Origin: JBJXGF01 sp046153015
Lineage (GTDB): Bacteria > Actinomycetota > Acidimicrobiia > Acidimicrobiales > CAIXPF01
Direction of reading: 5' to 3'
DNA: 22,420 nucleotides
NCBI GenBank assembly: GCA_046153015.1
Contig: JBJXGF010000276.1
Span: 1 to 22,420, forward strand
The notes beneath the pieces were generated by a model. The model ran no database searches, was not told the origin of the DNA, and saw nothing but the letters and a program-made list of their open reading frames with translations. This document shows, one piece after another, positions 1-6,289 of the stretch. Positions within the stretch are counted from its first letter, which is position 1, and every line of letters starts with the position of its first letter. The position numbers were made by a program, and so were the translations under genes.

Positions 1-110
1 CGACGAAGGCGGGGAATCGCAGCGTCACGTGAGAGCACCACCACAGGACGGCGGCCGATCTTTGGCGGCTCGCACCACCACAGCTCCCCACGACGAGGAA
101 GGTCGGTCAT
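1..110 (-). CDS. mazF: MazF/PemK-family endoribonuclease toxin, N-terminal part (cut by window edge)
   Basis: The minus-strand reading frame opens with ATG at 110 and runs off the window with no stop (36 codons seen). The peptide starts MTDLPRRGELWWCEPP and continues with GRRPVVVLSRD, the first beta-strand and the loop typical of MazF/PemK mRNA interferases, where an RGEVWW-like strand and a RPVLVLS strand hold the fold. The ATG overlaps the stop codon of the antitoxin gene (ATGA), so the two are translationally coupled. Family knowledge: MazF cleaves single-stranded RNA at short motifs and is neutralised by its antitoxin. Catalytic Arg and Thr/Ser residues further on cannot be judged because the C-terminal two thirds lie outside the window. 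This call is by motif recognition only. Confidence 0.82.
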   Translation of the reverse strand, partial: MTDLPRRGELWWCEPPKIGRRPVVVLSRDAAIPRLR

Positions 111-343
111 CGCCCGACCGCTTCGCGAAAGGACGCGAGGTCTCCCCACTCGTCGGGTTCGTCGAGGGGATGGTCCGCGTACGCAGCTGCGTAGGCCGCG
201 TCGATCTCAGCCGCACGATCGCGTGCAAGGAGCGCGGCGAGCGCCTCATCGATGAGCTCGGCGTCACTCGCCGCCGAGCGTGCGCGGCGCGCCTGTTCGA
301 GAAGGCTGCGGTCAACGGTTGTGCTCAGACGCACGCGTGCCAT
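107..343 (-). CDS. mazE: MazE/VapB-like ribbon-helix-helix antitoxin
   Basis: A 78-residue protein. The N-terminus (RVRLSTTVDRSLLEQAR, about 3-19) looks like the beta-strand and first helix of a ribbon-helix-helix DNA-binding domain. It is followed by an alanine-rich helix (about 25-52) and an acidic, aromatic tail (DEPDEWGDLASFREAV, about 61-76) of the kind that wraps around a MazF partner. Its stop overlaps the toxin start by four bases, the usual antitoxin-first order. Such antitoxins repress their own operon. Three ATGCCA half-sites spaced by 11 bp lie across the start and promoter, a plausible operator. A CATAAT box at 350-355 lies six bases before the ATG, so the mRNA is probably leaderless. 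MazE versus VapB naming rests mainly on the toxin next door. Confidence 0.8.
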   Translation of the reverse strand: MARVRLSTTVDRSLLEQARRARSAASDAELIDEALAALLARDRAAEIDAAYAAAYADHPLDEPDEWGDLASFREAVGR

Positions 344-369
344 GCCACGATTATGCCATCGCTATGCCA
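342..369 (-). promoter_or_regulatory. Antitoxin promoter and three 11-bp-spaced ATGCCA half-sites
   Basis: ATGCCA occurs at 342-347, 353-358 and 364-369 on the plus strand, i.e. TGGCAT three times on the coding strand with an exact 11-bp period. The copy nearest the gene overlaps the start codon and the middle one overlaps the CATAAT -10 box (350-355). One helical turn between half-sites suits cooperative binding of ribbon-helix-helix dimers, so autoregulation by the antitoxin is the simplest reading. The remaining bases up to the VOC stop at 397 show nothing else. Confidence 0.55.
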
Positions 370-396
370 CAGTTGCACGACGCCGGCGCCGGCCGG

Positions 397-876
397 TCAG
401 GGTGTGGCGAAGCCGTCCGGGTACTGGATGAACTCGAAGAGGATCCCGAGGATCGAGCGCGGGTGCGAGAACGTGAACTGGATCTCGTCGGAGAACACCC
501 GGCCGGCGAAGTCGGTCACGGTGAGGCGGTTGCGCATCGGCGCCTCGTCGACGAAGGCCACGCCCTTGGCCCGCAGCGTGGAGACCGTGCCGGCGATGTC
601 GTCGACGGCGAAGGCGATGTGATGCAGCCCCTCGCCCCGCTTGGCCAGGAACTCGGCGATCACGCCCCGGTCGCTCGTGGGCTCCATGATCTCGAAGTCG
701 ACCTTGCCGATGCGGCACATGCGGAACCGCATGTCGTACGCCGGCACCTCCATCACCGGGCCGGGCTCGGCGCCGAGCAGGTCGACCAGCAGCTCGGTGG
801 CCGCCTCCATGCTGCGCACGGCCACGCCGACCTCGGTGATGCGCCGCGGCGGGCGGGCCTCGGAGGGGCCGGTCAT
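397..876 (-). CDS. VOC (glyoxalase-fold) protein related to methylmalonyl-CoA epimerase
   Basis: A 159-residue protein with two beta-alpha-beta-beta-beta VOC modules. It resembles methylmalonyl-CoA epimerase: KVDFEIMEP (58-66), then GVIAEFLAKRGEGLHHIAFAVDDI (about 71-94) with the conserved His-His pair, and a late ILFEFIQYPDG strand carrying a metal-ligand Glu. The first metal-ligand His usually found in an HIGIAV strand is replaced here (ITEVGVAV, about 13-20), so epimerase activity is uncertain. The ATG at 876 overlaps the stop of the upstream CoA-transferase-family gene (ATGA), so the two form a coupled operon. That suggests a CoA-thioester or small-acid substrate. Another VOC enzyme such as a lyase or dioxygenase is possible. 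Confidence 0.8.
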   Translation of the reverse strand: MTGPSEARPPRRITEVGVAVRSMEAATELLVDLLGAEPGPVMEVPAYDMRFRMCRIGKVDFEIMEPTSDRGVIAEFLAKRGEGLHHIAFAVDDIAGTVSTLRAKGVAFVDEAPMRNRLTVTDFAGRVFSDEIQFTFSHPRSILGILFEFIQYPDGFATP

Positions 877-2162
877 GCCAGCAGCCCGGCGCGGTGGGCG
901 GGGGCGGCGAGGCCGGCGATGGCCTGCGCCCGCCGCGCCAGGGTGAGCCCGCGCACCTCGGCCACGCCGTGCTCGGTGACGATGGCGTCGGCCAGGTAGC
1001 CGGGGAGCGTGACCGGCCGGGGCGGCTCGATGCGGCGCACGACCCGGCTCACCGCGCCCCCGGCGGCGGTCGAGGGCAGCGCCACCACCAGCCGTCCGCC
1101 GTTCACCAGCGACGCGCCGAACGCGAAATCGGGCGCGCCGCCCGGCGCCGAGATCGTCTCCTCGCCCCGCATCTCGGAGTTCGCGGCGCCGTCGAGCGCC
1201 ACCTCCACCGTCGAGAGCAGCGCGGTGAACCGCTCGAGTGAGGCGAGCACGCCCGGGCCGTGGGTGTAGGAGAGCGGGCCGAGCTGCACCGCCGGGTTGC
1301 GGTGGGCCCACGCCCGCAGCCGGGGCGTGCTCATGAGCTGCGTGGCCACCATCGGGCCCTCCACGACCCCGGCCTCGTAGAGGTCGGCGCAGGCCTCGCT
1401 CACGAGGCCCGAATGCACCCGCAGCCCCGTGCGGGTCGAGAGCTGGCGCAGGATCGCGTCGGGCAGCACCCCGTTGCCGAACTGGATGGTGGCGCCGTCG
1501 ACCACCAGGCCGGCGGCCAGCTCGGCGATACGGGCGCTCACCGGGTCGAGCTCGCCGCCCTCCCGCCAGTCGCTGAACGGCTCCTCCAGCTCGACCAGGT
1601 AGTCGATCTCCTCCACGGGGATCTCCCCGGCGCCGAACACGTAGGGAACCTGCGGGTTGACCTGCGCGATCACCAGCGGCGCGGTGAGCGCGGCGCTGAT
1701 GCTCACCCCGACCGACACCCCGAGGCTGACCTTGCCCTCCGGCCCGGGCGGGCTCACGTGGATGACCGCCACGTCGCAGGGGAGCGGCCCGTCGGGCGTG
1801 AACAACGCGTGCAGATCGCTGAGCTTGGTGGGCAGCACGTCGACCGCGCCGAGGGCCCACAGGTCTCGGTACACCCGGGAGGCGTGGGTGGACACGAAGC
1901 GGAACGGGCGGCCGGCCCGGCGGAACAGCGGGACGCGGCGCAAGAGGCCCGGGTTCACGATCTCGATGTCGGTCCAGCGGTCGGCCGCCTCGGTCATCGC
2001 GATCGTGAGGGCGCCGGGCAGCATCGAGTCGCCGGCGACGTACACCCGGGAGTGGTCGGGGATGGCGGCGACCGCCTCCTCCGCGCTCACCCAGCGGCCG
2101 AGGCGGCCTCCCCGGGGAGCGGGCAGGTAGGGGGTGAAGTCGATGCGGTCGGCGTCGCCCAT
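873..2162 (-). CDS. Acetyl-CoA hydrolase / 4-hydroxybutyrate CoA-transferase family protein
   Basis: A 429-residue protein, the usual length for this class I CoA-transferase family. Recognisable blocks are VAVIHVSPPGPEGKVSLGVS (131-150), LVIAQVNPQVP (163-173), the CoA-loop sequence QFGNGVLPDAIL (227-238), HRNPAVQL (288-295) and a DAIVTEHGVAEVRG block (392-405). In 4-hydroxybutyrate CoA-transferase, as I recall it, the catalytic Glu sits in a HSEM motif. Here that site reads VHSGLVSE (249-256), with Gly in place of the Glu. The protein may therefore be a hydrolase-like or non-canonical variant. The gene is first in a two-gene operon with the VOC protein and is divergent from the alpha/beta hydrolase at 2217. 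A TAACGT box at 2172-2177 lies nine bases before the ATG. Confidence 0.85.
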   Translation of the reverse strand: MGDADRIDFTPYLPAPRGGRLGRWVSAEEAVAAIPDHSRVYVAGDSMLPGALTIAMTEAADRWTDIEIVNPGLLRRVPLFRRAGRPFRFVSTHASRVYRDLWALGAVDVLPTKLSDLHALFTPDGPLPCDVAVIHVSPPGPEGKVSLGVSVGVSISAALTAPLVIAQVNPQVPYVFGAGEIPVEEIDYLVELEEPFSDWREGGELDPVSARIAELAAGLVVDGATIQFGNGVLPDAILRQLSTRTGLRVHSGLVSEACADLYEAGVVEGPMVATQLMSTPRLRAWAHRNPAVQLGPLSYTHGPGVLASLERFTALLSTVEVALDGAANSEMRGEETISAPGGAPDFAFGASLVNGGRLVVALPSTAAGGAVSRVVRRIEPPRPVTLPGYLADAIVTEHGVAEVRGLTLARRAQAIAGLAAPAHRAGLLA

Positions 2163-2216
2163 GCGCGCCGCACGTTAGCCGGGCGCCGCCGGGGCGGCTT
2201 GGGCCAGACTCGGCCC
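2163..2216. promoter_or_regulatory. Divergent promoter region, CoA-transferase family gene / alpha-beta hydrolase
   Basis: A 54-bp gap between two divergent starts. On the minus strand TAACGT (2177-2172) lies nine bases before the ATG at 2162. On the plus strand CAGACT (2205-2210) lies six bases before the ATG at 2217. Neither start has a convincing Shine-Dalgarno sequence. Both arrangements fit leaderless or near-leaderless actinobacterial transcription. Confidence 0.45.
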
Positions 2217-2975
2217 ATGTTCGTGGAGGAGCGCCAACACGAGGGGCTGCGGCTCCGGGAGTTCGACCTCGAGCGGGACGGCCGGCCGGTCACCGGCGTG
2301 CTGTGGTCCTCCCCCGAGGCGGCGCCCGGCGCGCCGCTCGTGTGCCTCGGCCACGGCGCGTCCGGCGACCGGTTCCAGCAGCCGATCCCGTGGCTGGCCA
2401 AGCGTCTCGTGGGCGAGCACGGGTTCTTCGCGCTGGCCATCGACGGGCCGGTCCACGGCCGCCGCCAGGTCGGCGAGGGCGGACGCACGGCGTTCTGGCC
2501 CGAGTGGGACCGCGAGGGCAGCGTGGAGGACATGACCGCCGACTGGCGTCAGGCGCTCGAGTTCGCCCAGGCCCAGCCCGACGTGGGCGCCGGCCCGGTC
2601 GGCTACTGGGGGTTGTCGATGGGCACGATCTACGGCGCCCCGTTCGTCGCCGCCGAGCCCCGGGTGCGGGCCGCGGTGCTGGGCCTCATGGGCGTCACCG
2701 GCCCCGTGCACTACCGGCCGCGGGTGCGGGCCGCGGCGCAGGCGATCACCTGTCCGCTGCTGTTCCTCGTGCAGCTCGAGGACGAGCTGTTCTCCCGCAG
2801 CGAGTGCCTGGCCCTCTTCGACGCGTTCGCCTCGACCGACAAGCGTCTGCACGCCAACCCCGGTCTGCATCCCGCCGTGCCGGTGGGGGAGCTGCACGCC
2901 TCGCTCGAGCACCTCGTGCAGTCCCTCACCGGCGGGCGCCCGCAGCCCGAGTCGGCCTTCGCCGTGTCGCGCTGA
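2217..2975 (+). CDS. Alpha/beta hydrolase (dienelactone hydrolase-like)
   Basis: A 252-residue protein with a complete alpha/beta-hydrolase layout. It has an oxyanion-loop segment LVCLGHGASGDRF (41-53), the nucleophile elbow GLSMG (132-136, Ser134), an acidic residue after the sixth strand in LVQLEDELF (about Asp189), and a C-terminal His in NPGLHPAVP (His218). It looks cytosolic, with no signal peptide. I chose the ATG at 2217 because the open frame further upstream is antisense to the CoA-transferase-family gene and because a CAGACT box sits six bases before it. The substrate cannot be told from sequence; ester or lactone hydrolysis is the family norm. Confidence 0.82.
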   Translation: MFVEERQHEGLRLREFDLERDGRPVTGVLWSSPEAAPGAPLVCLGHGASGDRFQQPIPWLAKRLVGEHGFFALAIDGPVHGRRQVGEGGRTAFWPEWDREGSVEDMTADWRQALEFAQAQPDVGAGPVGYWGLSMGTIYGAPFVAAEPRVRAAVLGLMGVTGPVHYRPRVRAAAQAITCPLLFLVQLEDELFSRSECLALFDAFASTDKRLHANPGLHPAVPVGELHASLEHLVQSLTGGRPQPESAFAVSR

Positions 2976-2990
2976 GCCGCGTCCCCGGCG

Positions 2991-4148
2991 TTACGGAAGC
3001 CGGTTGGAGAACACCAGTGTGGAGCAGGCCGACCAGAAGCCCCCCCAGCCGTGGGCCAGTGAGATCGTCACGTCGGGCACCTGCGCCGCCGCCTCGCCGC
3101 GCACCTGGCGGATCGATTCGAGCATGCAGAGCATCCCGTACGCGCCGGTGTGGGCGTAGCTCATGCCGCCGCCGTTGGTGTTCATCGGCAGCCGCCCGCC
3201 GGGCTCGGTGTTGCCCTCGGCGATGAACGGGCCCGCCTCACCCGGCTTGAAGAAGCCGAGGCCCTCGAGCCCGAAGATCGGGTTGTGGGCGAACGCGTCG
3301 TACACCATCAGGTGGTCGACGTCGGCGTGGGTGATGCCTGCGCTCTCGAATGCGGCCCGACCAGACGTGCGGATGAACTCGGGATGCAGCGGGTCGCGCA
3401 CGCCGGCCGGGCTCATCACGCCGCCCTCCAGCGCTCCGCCGCTGCCGAGCACGTAGACCGGAGGCTTCGGGAAGTCCTTCGCCCGGTCCGCGGTGGTGAC
3501 CACGATGGCGCCGCCGCCGTCGGACACGAGGCAGCACATCGAGCGCCGCATCGGCCAGGCGATCATCGGCGAGGCGAGCACGTCGTCCACGGTCATCGGC
3601 TCGCGCAGCGTGGCTCGCGGGTTGAGCGCCGCCCACTTGCGCTGCGCCACCGCCACCGAGGCGAGCTGCTCCTCGGTGAGGCCGTACTCGCGCATGTACC
3701 GCACCACCGGCAGGGAGAAGAGCGCCGCCGGCATACCGCCGCCGTACAGCAGGTCGAACTGCTGGCCGATCGAGCCCTTGCCCCCGCCGCCGGGGGTGTT
3801 GGTGAGGTGGCGGGTGCTCTTGCCCGACTCGCCGTACACGATCAGCACGGTCGTGCAGTAGCCGGCGTGGATGGCGGCCAGCGCGCTGCGGAGCTGGAAC
3901 ATCCAGGAGCAGCCGCCGACGGTGGTGTTGTCGGCCCATTTGGGGTAGATGCCGAGCTGGCGGGAGATGTCGGCCACGGCGAAGTAGCCGGTGGTGATCC
4001 CGTCGATGTCCTTGGCGGTGAGGCCGGCGTCGGCCAGGGCGTTGGCGGCGCCGTCGAGCGCCAGGCCGGTGGAGGACATGTCGGGCACCGTGCCGATGCG
4101 GGTCGACTCGGCGGCGCCGACGACGGCGAGCTCGCCCGGGCGGATCAT
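2991..4148 (-). CDS. Thiolase-superfamily protein (SCP2/Ltp type), probable partner of the DUF35 protein
   Basis: A 385-residue thiolase-fold protein of the lipid-transfer/SCP2 type. Cys80 in VGGCSWMF aligns with the nucleophilic cysteine position. The HDxF histidine is replaced by Tyr283 (VYDAF), the GHP-type histidine is kept in SYAHTG (His333), and the second thiolase cysteine (CxGG) is replaced by His366 (HGWGG). It is therefore not a classical degradative thiolase. Its ATG overlaps the stop of the DUF35 gene (ATGA), the arrangement seen for Ltp2-ChsH2(DUF35) retro-aldolases that cut steroid side chains. Inference: an acyl-CoA C-C bond-cleaving or condensing enzyme that needs the DUF35 subunit. 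It is usually annotated as acetyl-CoA acetyltransferase; aldolase-like chemistry is a real alternative. Confidence 0.85.
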   Translation of the reverse strand: MIRPGELAVVGAAESTRIGTVPDMSSTGLALDGAANALADAGLTAKDIDGITTGYFAVADISRQLGIYPKWADNTTVGGCSWMFQLRSALAAIHAGYCTTVLIVYGESGKSTRHLTNTPGGGGKGSIGQQFDLLYGGGMPAALFSLPVVRYMREYGLTEEQLASVAVAQRKWAALNPRATLREPMTVDDVLASPMIAWPMRRSMCCLVSDGGGAIVVTTADRAKDFPKPPVYVLGSGGALEGGVMSPAGVRDPLHPEFIRTSGRAAFESAGITHADVDHLMVYDAFAHNPIFGLEGLGFFKPGEAGPFIAEGNTEPGGRLPMNTNGGGMSYAHTGAYGMLCMLESIRQVRGEAAAQVPDVTISLAHGWGGFWSACSTLVFSNRLP

Positions 4149-4558
4149 CGGGCCGCTCCCGCCGGGGCGAAGCAGAGCACGTCGAGCCCGTCGAAGGGCC
4201 GGAACGTGGCCTGCAGCGCCATGTCGAGCGACAACGCCTCGGGCGTCTGGGGGCAGTCCACCACCGTGCTCACGAGCAGCGGCCCTTCGGCCAGGGTCAC
4301 GAGCGCCACCGACATGGGCCCCTCCGCGTTCCAGGGCCGCAGCGGCCGTTCGAGGATCACGTAGCTGTACAGGCTGGCCTCGCCCGAGGCGCTGAACCAC
4401 TCGATGTCACGCGACGAGCAGCTCGGGCACACCGGCGAGGGCGGGAAGTAGGCCTGCGCGCAGGCCCGGCAGCGGGGCAGGCGCAGCTCGCCGGCGGCGC
4501 AGCCGTCCCAGAACGGCTGGGTCTCCGGCGTCGGAAAAGGCGTGAGCGGGTGGGGCAT
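4145..4558 (-). CDS. DUF35 zinc-ribbon / OB-fold acyl-CoA-binding protein
   Basis: A 137-residue protein. The N-terminal helix (about 11-25, PETQPFWDGCAAGELRLPRC) leads into a rubredoxin-like zinc ribbon with Cys30, Cys33, Cys44 and Cys47 (CRAC...CPSC). An OB-fold half follows (about 55-130: SGEASLYSYVILERP, then VALVTLAEGPLLVSTVV). This is the DUF35 architecture (ChsH2 C-terminal domain, and partners of thiolases and HMG-CoA synthases). Family members bind acyl-CoA and form a stable complex with a thiolase-like subunit. The overlapping downstream thiolase gene supports that role. A TAGAAC box (4565-4570) lies six bases before the ATG. Confidence 0.88.
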   Translation of the reverse strand: MPHPLTPFPTPETQPFWDGCAAGELRLPRCRACAQAYFPPSPVCPSCSSRDIEWFSASGEASLYSYVILERPLRPWNAEGPMSVALVTLAEGPLLVSTVVDCPQTPEALSLDMALQATFRPFDGLDVLCFAPAGAAR

Positions 4559-4608
4559 GGCGTTGTTCTAGCGCGTGGCCGGCGCGGCGGGATCCGAGAC
4601 GAGCGGGT

Positions 4609-5775
4609 TCACGCCCCGCAGTAGTCGACGAGCTCGTCGAGCAGCGCTGGGTGATCGGTAAACCAAAGGGAGTCGTGGCCCCGCCCCACGATGCGAAGCT
4701 CGGCGGCGGGCAGGTGCTGCGCGAGATAGTGGGCGTGGCCGAGGTCGACGCCGACGCAGGCCTGGCGGTGGAGCACGAGGGTGCGCACGGTGATCGCGCT
4801 GAGGCGGTGGCGCACGTCGGCTGCTGCTTCGGTGGTGAGGATGGCGGCGGCGGTGGCGGGGCTCGCCGCCCGTCGCCCCGTGCGGTCCCACCAGGCGCGG
4901 AAGGCTGGATCGTCGGCCACGCTCGGCGCGGCCAGGTGCAACGGGTTCCACCCGGCGGCGGTCGTGCTGGTGGACGCGTCGACCAGGTTGCTGGCTGTGG
5001 CGGGGTCGAGGCCGTAGGGATAGTCGTCGGTGCGAATGAAGCGGGCGAAGCAGTGGACGAGCACGAGCTTGGCAAGGCGTTCCCCGTGCCGGGCGGCGAA
5101 CTCGAGCGCGATGAGCCCGGTGTCGAAGTTGGCGACGAGGACGGACCGGCGCGCGCCGAGGGCGTCGAGCACCGCGGCGAGGTCGTCCACCCAGGCGTCG
5201 AGCGCGTCGCCGCCGGCCTCGAGCGGGTCGGAGAGGCCGATGCCGCGGCGGTCGAAGAACGCGACCCGTCCGGTGCTCGCCAACCGGCGGATGCCGTGGG
5301 CGAGGCGCCGTTCGTCGAACAGTGCGTCGATGCTCAGCATCGCCGGGTTGAGGACGACGATGTCGGCGTCGCCGTCGCCGAAGGTGGTGTACGCCACCTG
5401 ATGGCCAGGTCCGCCGGCGTAGCGGACGTCGTCGCGCCGCTCCTGCGCGGAGGCCGCTCCTCGATCCGGGCGGGAGCGTTCGTCGTTGCGCAACGCCTCG
5501 GCTTCGGCGGCGCGCAGCGCGGCGCCCGGCTCGAGACCGACCGCGGCCAGCGCGGCGCGCGCCTCCTGGGCGGCGCGCAGCGCCTCGGATTGGCGTCCGC
5601 TGCGCTGCAACGCCGTCACGAGCAGCACCCAGAACGGCTCGGCGAGCGGCTCCCCGGCGGTGAGCTGGCGCAGCGGACCGATCGCGCCGTCCGGCTGGCC
5701 GCCGTCGACGATCGCTCGCAGGCGCTGCGTGATCAGCCGTCGCCGCTCCTCGTTCCAGCTTGGCGCAGCGCCAGC
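4609..5775 (-). CDS. BTAD regulator-hydrolase fusion, C-terminal part downstream of a frameshift
   Basis: This part carries the second half of a bacterial transcriptional activation domain (SWNEERRRLITQRLRAIV, then PFWVLLVTALQRSGRQSEAL and GLEPGAALRAAEAEAL). An alpha/beta-hydrolase domain of about 270 residues follows (VAYTTFGDGDADIVVLN, RVAFFDRRGIGLSDP, LVLVHCFARFIRTDDYP, GRGHDSLWF). The nucleophile elbow, normally GxSxGG, reads ANFDTG, with Phe where Ser should be, so the domain is probably not catalytic. It has no natural start of its own. It continues the 5733-6197 frame after a -1 shift around 5756-5780, next to a GGGG run (5777-5780, coding strand). The upstream boundary given is where homology places the junction. 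It is either a broken gene, a sequencing error or, less likely, programmed frameshifting. Confidence 0.75.
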   Translation of the reverse strand, partial: AGAAPSWNEERRRLITQRLRAIVDGGQPDGAIGPLRQLTAGEPLAEPFWVLLVTALQRSGRQSEALRAAQEARAALAAVGLEPGAALRAAEAEALRNDERSRPDRGAASAQERRDDVRYAGGPGHQVAYTTFGDGDADIVVLNPAMLSIDALFDERRLAHGIRRLASTGRVAFFDRRGIGLSDPLEAGGDALDAWVDDLAAVLDALGARRSVLVANFDTGLIALEFAARHGERLAKLVLVHCFARFIRTDDYPYGLDPATASNLVDASTSTTAAGWNPLHLAAPSVADDPAFRAWWDRTGRRAASPATAAAILTTEAAADVRHRLSAITVRTLVLHRQACVGVDLGHAHYLAQHLPAAELRIVGRGHDSLWFTDHPALLDELVDYCGA

Positions 5776-6197
5776 GCCCCGACCGTGTCGGGCAGCTCGG
5801 GCTGGCCAGGGCACAACGCCAAGGCGGCGCTGAGCACCTCCCCGGCGCGGTCGGGGCGGCCGTTTTCGAGCAGGTTGTCCGCCGTGAGACAGGCCTGCCG
5901 AATCGCCAGGACGTCGCACGTGGCGGCCGTGACGACGAGCCGATAGTGTCCGCCTCGCCGCTCCACGCCGCACCCACCGCCGCTGTCCTCCAAGGCGCGC
6001 CGCAGACGCGACAGGTGCGCGATGACCGTCTTGGCCGCCGACGGCGGCGGGTCGTCCCACAGCACGCTCACCAGCTCGTCCACGCTCAGCGCGGTCGGCG
6101 CGTGCAGGGCCAGGGTCGTGAGCAGCTCACGCGCCTTGCGATCCAACCTCCTGGTCGAACCGGCGATGCTGGCGCCGTCCAACACCCGCACGATCAT
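5733..6197 (-). CDS. SARP/BTAD-family regulator, N-terminal DNA-binding part (frameshifted gene)
   Basis: A 154-codon frame beginning MIVRVLDGASIAGS. Residues about 10-92 form an OmpR-type winged helix: KARELLTTLALHAPTALSVD, then LVSVLWDDPPPSAAKTVIAH, LSRLRRALE and a GGHYRLVV wing. The start of a BTAD helical domain follows (DVLAIRQACLTADNLLENGR). The last residues after GALALRQ are out of register, and the true continuation lies in the 4609-5775 frame. SARP regulators activate nearby genes by binding direct repeats with 11-bp period, and exactly such a repeat lies at 6225-6257. I chose the ATG at 6197 because a TATCGT box (6209-6204) sits six bases before it. The longer open frame upstream only translates the repeat. 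Confidence 0.8.
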   Translation of the reverse strand: MIVRVLDGASIAGSTRRLDRKARELLTTLALHAPTALSVDELVSVLWDDPPPSAAKTVIAHLSRLRRALEDSGGGCGVERRGGHYRLVVTAATCDVLAIRQACLTADNLLENGRPDRAGEVLSAALALCPGQPELPDTVGALALRQAGTRSGDG

Positions 6198-6289
6198 CGA
6201 TGAACGATACGCCCGGCCACAGCTCGACCGCAGCCCGACCGCAGCCCGACCGCAGCCCGACGCCGCCCCCTGGCCCGCACCATCGGCCC
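6198..6289. promoter_or_regulatory. Divergent regulator/VOC promoter with 11-bp direct repeats (probable SARP operator)
   Basis: Three exact tandem copies of CGACCGCAGCC occupy 6225-6257, with the first bases of a fourth at 6258-6261. SARP proteins such as ActII-ORF4 are known to bind heptamer direct repeats (TCGAG-like) with 11-bp spacing. The first unit here begins TCGACCG and a SARP-type gene is adjacent, so autoregulation and control of the VOC gene is the natural reading. TATCGT (6209-6204, minus strand) and CACCAT (6278-6283, plus strand) are candidate -10 boxes, each six bases from its ATG. Confidence 0.6.
6225..6261 (+). repeat. 11-bp tandem direct repeat, three full copies plus four bases
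   Basis: The unit CGACCGCAGCC is repeated without mismatch at 6225-6235, 6236-6246 and 6247-6257, and CGAC follows at 6258-6261. It lies between the divergent SARP-like and VOC genes. The 11-bp period equals one helical turn and matches known SARP binding sites. Confidence 0.9.

Noticed and set aside
1260..2216. Long N-terminal extension of the alpha/beta hydrolase frame
   Set aside because: The extension is antisense to the CoA-transferase-family gene and shows no family similarity; the hydrolase starts naturally at 2217.
5733..5785. Programmed -1 ribosomal frameshifting in the regulator-hydrolase gene
   Set aside because: No X-XXY-YYZ slippery heptamer in the right frame and no convincing downstream pseudoknot was found; a single missing base in a G run explains it more simply. 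Not excluded, only not supported.
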